From Terebella lapidaria (taxonomy: Eukaryota; Annelida; Polychaeta; Terebellida; Terebellidae): a stretch of 64,000 bases of DNA. The translations under genes were made by a program, and so were the position numbers. This document shows positions 60,936-64,000 of the stretch, one piece after another. Position 1 is the first letter of the stretch. Each line of letters begins with the position of its first letter. Location: NCBI GenBank assembly GCA_949152475.1, contig OX424566.1, positions 28,744,423 to 28,808,422 of the forward strand, given 5' to 3'. The notes beneath the pieces are model-generated. The model had not been told where the DNA came from. It saw only the letters and a list, made by a program, of their open reading frames with translations, and made no database searches.

Positions 60936-63900
60936 TGGTGGCAGCGTGCGGATAAATAGTGAGCTAAAAGTGCCGATTTAAAGTGATTTCGAGCTAACTG
61001 TCAGTCAAGTAACGATGGCAGCTTATCAAATAGCCACTCCTGAACCGTTTTCGTTTGATCCTCGGGAATGGAAAGCGTGGATATCCCGCTTTGAGCGGTT
61101 TAGAACCGCATCTAAATTATCAACGACGGGCGATAATGGAGGTAGTGTAGTGAACCTGCTAGTGTACAGCATGGGCCCAAAAGCCGAAGACATTTTTAAC
61201 GCATTCGGCCTTAGTACAGATGACCAAAAAGACTATGAAAAAGTTAAGAAAAAGTTCAACGAACATTTCCACCCAAAAAATAACGTAATTTATGAGCGGG
61301 CACAGTTCAACCGCCGATGTCAAGCTACTGGTGAAACAGCTGACACGTTCATCACAGATCTCTACCGCCTAGTGGAAACATGTGATTATGGTGACAAAAA
61401 AGATGAATTATTGCGTGACAGAATTGTTGTGGGACTAAGAGATCTACGTCTGTCGGAAAAACTACAGATGGAAAAAGACTTGACCTTAGAAAAAGCTGTT
61501 GATCTAGTTCGAGCATCTGAACAGATCAAAATACAGTCACAAGAACTGCGTGCCACTGCTAGCGCGGTGAGTGGTGTCCATACAAATCGTAACACCAATT
61601 ATAGTGCCACTAAACAACGTCAACCACAACAAACGTCACAAAACTCTGTCAAAGGCCAGGGCAACACAGTTTCTAACTTCGGGGCCAGACGCAAAAATAT
61701 GCAGTCTACATCTCAGTGTTGTGGAAAGTGTGGACTTTCACCAACACACCCCAGAGGTCAATGCCCAGCCAACAATTCCAATTGTCGTCGATGCGGCCGA
61801 AGAGGACACTGGGACGTAGTCTGTAGGAATGTCCTGGAGGCTGACAGCAGTGAGCGTGATTGGCACGGGTTTGAAAATGAAAATGACTGTTATGATGATG
61901 ACAATGCATTCATGGGAGCTGTACACTTGCCCCACAAGTCTAGTGCATGGACAGTTGGAGTGCGTCTAAATAACAGCAGAATGATCAACTTTAAGCTAGA
62001 CACGGGCGCGGACGTCACGGTGTTACCCCTTGAGCTGTATCAGCCGAGCATGGGACAATTCGTCACGCCGGACAAAACTCTATCATCAGCAACAAGTCAG
62101 ATGAAAGTAGCTGGCAAAATCACCACAAAGATGACGATCAAAGATCAAACACATGATCAAGAAGTGTTTGTGGTCGAGGATCTTCGCTATCCTCTCCTTG
62201 GAAGACCAGCACTGGAGCAGTTCAACCTGGTGCATAGAGTCAATGCTGTACATGACTATCCAGAGCTGTTTGAAGGACTGGGCATGCTCAAAGATGACTA
62301 TCACATCACGTTGGCTTCAGATGTGAAGCCATTTGCCATACATGCACCAAGGAAAATTCCAGTTTGCTATGAATCACAAACAAAGAAACAGTTGGACAAA
62401 ATGGAGCAACAAGGAGTCATTTCCAAGATTTCTGAGCCTACTGAGTGGTGCGCAGGGATGGTCATTGTGCCAAAAGCCGCCCTAGATGATGACGTGGCCG
62501 GAAATCCTGTCGCTCGTGATGACAGTGACAAACTCAGAATATGCGTGGACTTAACCCAGCTGAACAAATGTGTTCTAAGGAACAGGCACATCATGCCGGA
62601 CGTGGAAAACACACTAGCAAAGGTGCAGAACTCCACAGTCTTCTCCAAGTTGGACGCCAATTCTGGATTTTGGCAAATCAAGCTGGATGAAGCCAGCCGA
62701 AAACTTACTACATTTATCACACCATGGGGGCGCTACTGTTTCAACCGACTGCCCTATGGTATATCTAGTGCACCAGAATACTTCACCTGGAAAATGCAGA
62801 ACATCCTGGAAGGGATACCGAATGTGCTGGTCCAAATGGATGACATTCTTGTGCATGGTGCAACACAAGAACAGCACGATCGAGCACTTGAGTCAGTGTT
62901 GCAGCGACTCAAAGAAGCCAACATTACCTTGAACAAGAAGAAGTGTCATTTCGCAACAACCACTGTGAAGTACCTTGGACACATTGTGAGCGCACACGGG
63001 ATCCAGCCAGACCCAGACAAAGTTGCAGCTGTCCATAACTTCTCTACTCCCAAGAACATAACAGATATCCAGCGATTCCTAGGAATGACAAATCAACTGG
63101 CAAAGTTTGTTCCTCATCTTGCCACTATCACAAAACCACTCAGAGACCTTCTCATCAAAGGAAATGAATGGATTTGGCTTGAGTCACAACAGAGAGCATT
63201 TAACCAAATAAAAGAGCTCATCACGTCAGAGAAAGTTCTCAAGCAGTACAATCCAAATTCACCAGAAACTGTAGTCGCGACTGACGCATCATCAGTTGGA
63301 CTAGGTGCAGTCTTGAAACAACAGCAACGAGACGGCACCATGGCCCCAGTTGTGTTTGCCTCACGTTCGCTCACGCCAACGGAGCAGAGATATGCAACCA
63401 TAGAAAAAGAGGCCCTGGGAGTGACATACGCCGTGGAGAAATTCAGTCAGTATCTGACAGGTCAGACTTTTCACATTGAAGTCGACCACAAACCGCTAGT
63501 ATCGCTCTTTGGTCAGAAAGCACTAGACCAGTTACCAGTCAGGATACAACGAATGCGCATGAGACTATTGCGATACCAGTACACAATCTCCCATGTTCCT
63601 GGCAAAGAACTCATTGTGCCAGATGCACTTTCCAGAGCCCCTCCTACGGCAGCAATGGACTCAGACTTACAACATGAAATGGAGAGAGACATTGACATTT
63701 ATGTTAACGCAGTGATCAGTGCGATACCTGCAAGTGCACAAAAACTTGTAGAAATCAGGTCACAGCAAGACCTTGACCCTGTGTTAGCACAAGTGAAGGA
63801 CTTTGTGAACACAGAATGGCCTGCCGGCATTGAAGAGAACAGTTCACTCTACAAGTACAGAGCACAGGCCACACACCTATCTGTAGTCAACAACCTTCTG

Positions 63901-64000
63901 CTTCGAGGCGAGGCGATTGTCATTCCACAATCAATGAGACAGGAGATGCTGCAGAAGCTCCACACTGGACATCTAGGCATTGCAAAATGTCAAGGAAAAG
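60835..64000 (+). mobile_element. Ty3-like LTR retrotransposon, 5' part
   Basis: An LTR element of the Ty3 (gypsy, Metaviridae) type, running off the right edge. In order: short LTR, leader, one gag-pol frame from about 61015, gag with a CCHC zinc knuckle near 61785-61830, an aspartic protease (DTGAD near 61999), reverse transcriptase (MDDIL near 62833), RNase H (TDAS near 63277) and the start of the integrase zinc-binding region near 63955. The visible part looks whole, with no obvious breaks, and therefore young. Whether the full element is intact cannot be told because its 3' part is outside the window. It entered the third segmental repeat copy. Confidence 0.92.

Overview
This is eukaryotic, AT-rich, repeat-loaded DNA: coding parts are short exons with GT/AG borders, introns of about 0.4-2.5 kb, and many transposable elements. 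The mix (P-superfamily element, L2/CR1-type LINE pieces, a Ty3-like LTR element, many foldback MITEs, Helitron-like elements with a 134-bp minisatellite core) points to a marine invertebrate, perhaps a lophotrochozoan; the species cannot be fixed from sequence alone.

Left part (about 2.4-15.6 kb, minus strand): one host gene can be read exon by exon with matching intron phases. It encodes an SH2 domain close to the SAP/SHIP type, half of a Mind-bomb-type REP repeat (GHGGW motif), a WW domain, a helical segment, then three full REP repeats, each coded by a two-exon module that has been tandemly duplicated. This looks like an adaptor-like signalling or ubiquitin-pathway protein of unusual architecture. 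Its introns carry several repeats.

Middle part (15.6-42.3 kb): no convincing host genes. It holds MITEs (16.4, 18.9 and 20.6 kb), a long hairpin (23.2 kb), a segmental duplication (about 22.4-27.1 versus 31.4-36.3 kb, with a third piece at 60.4 kb), two LINE fragments, a decayed reverse transcriptase with a YIDD motif, and a 2-kb Helitron-like element with a run of 134-bp units that carry nuclear-receptor-like sites.

42.3-60.0 kb: two 8,830-bp copies of a P-superfamily DNA transposon, one inserted into a coding exon of the other. Both insertions show perfect 8-bp target duplications (TGCAGTAT outside, GTCTCAAC inside) and 30-bp terminal inverted repeats. The inner copy has a complete 11-exon THAP plus DDE-type transposase gene of about 788 residues. 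It also has a second, convergent gene on the other strand that encodes what in relatives is the C-terminal part of the same transposase. This split, two-gene P element is the most striking system in the window.

60.0-64.0 kb: a third copy of the segmental repeat, entered by a Ty3-like LTR retrotransposon that runs off the right edge (gag, protease, RT, RNase H, start of integrase).
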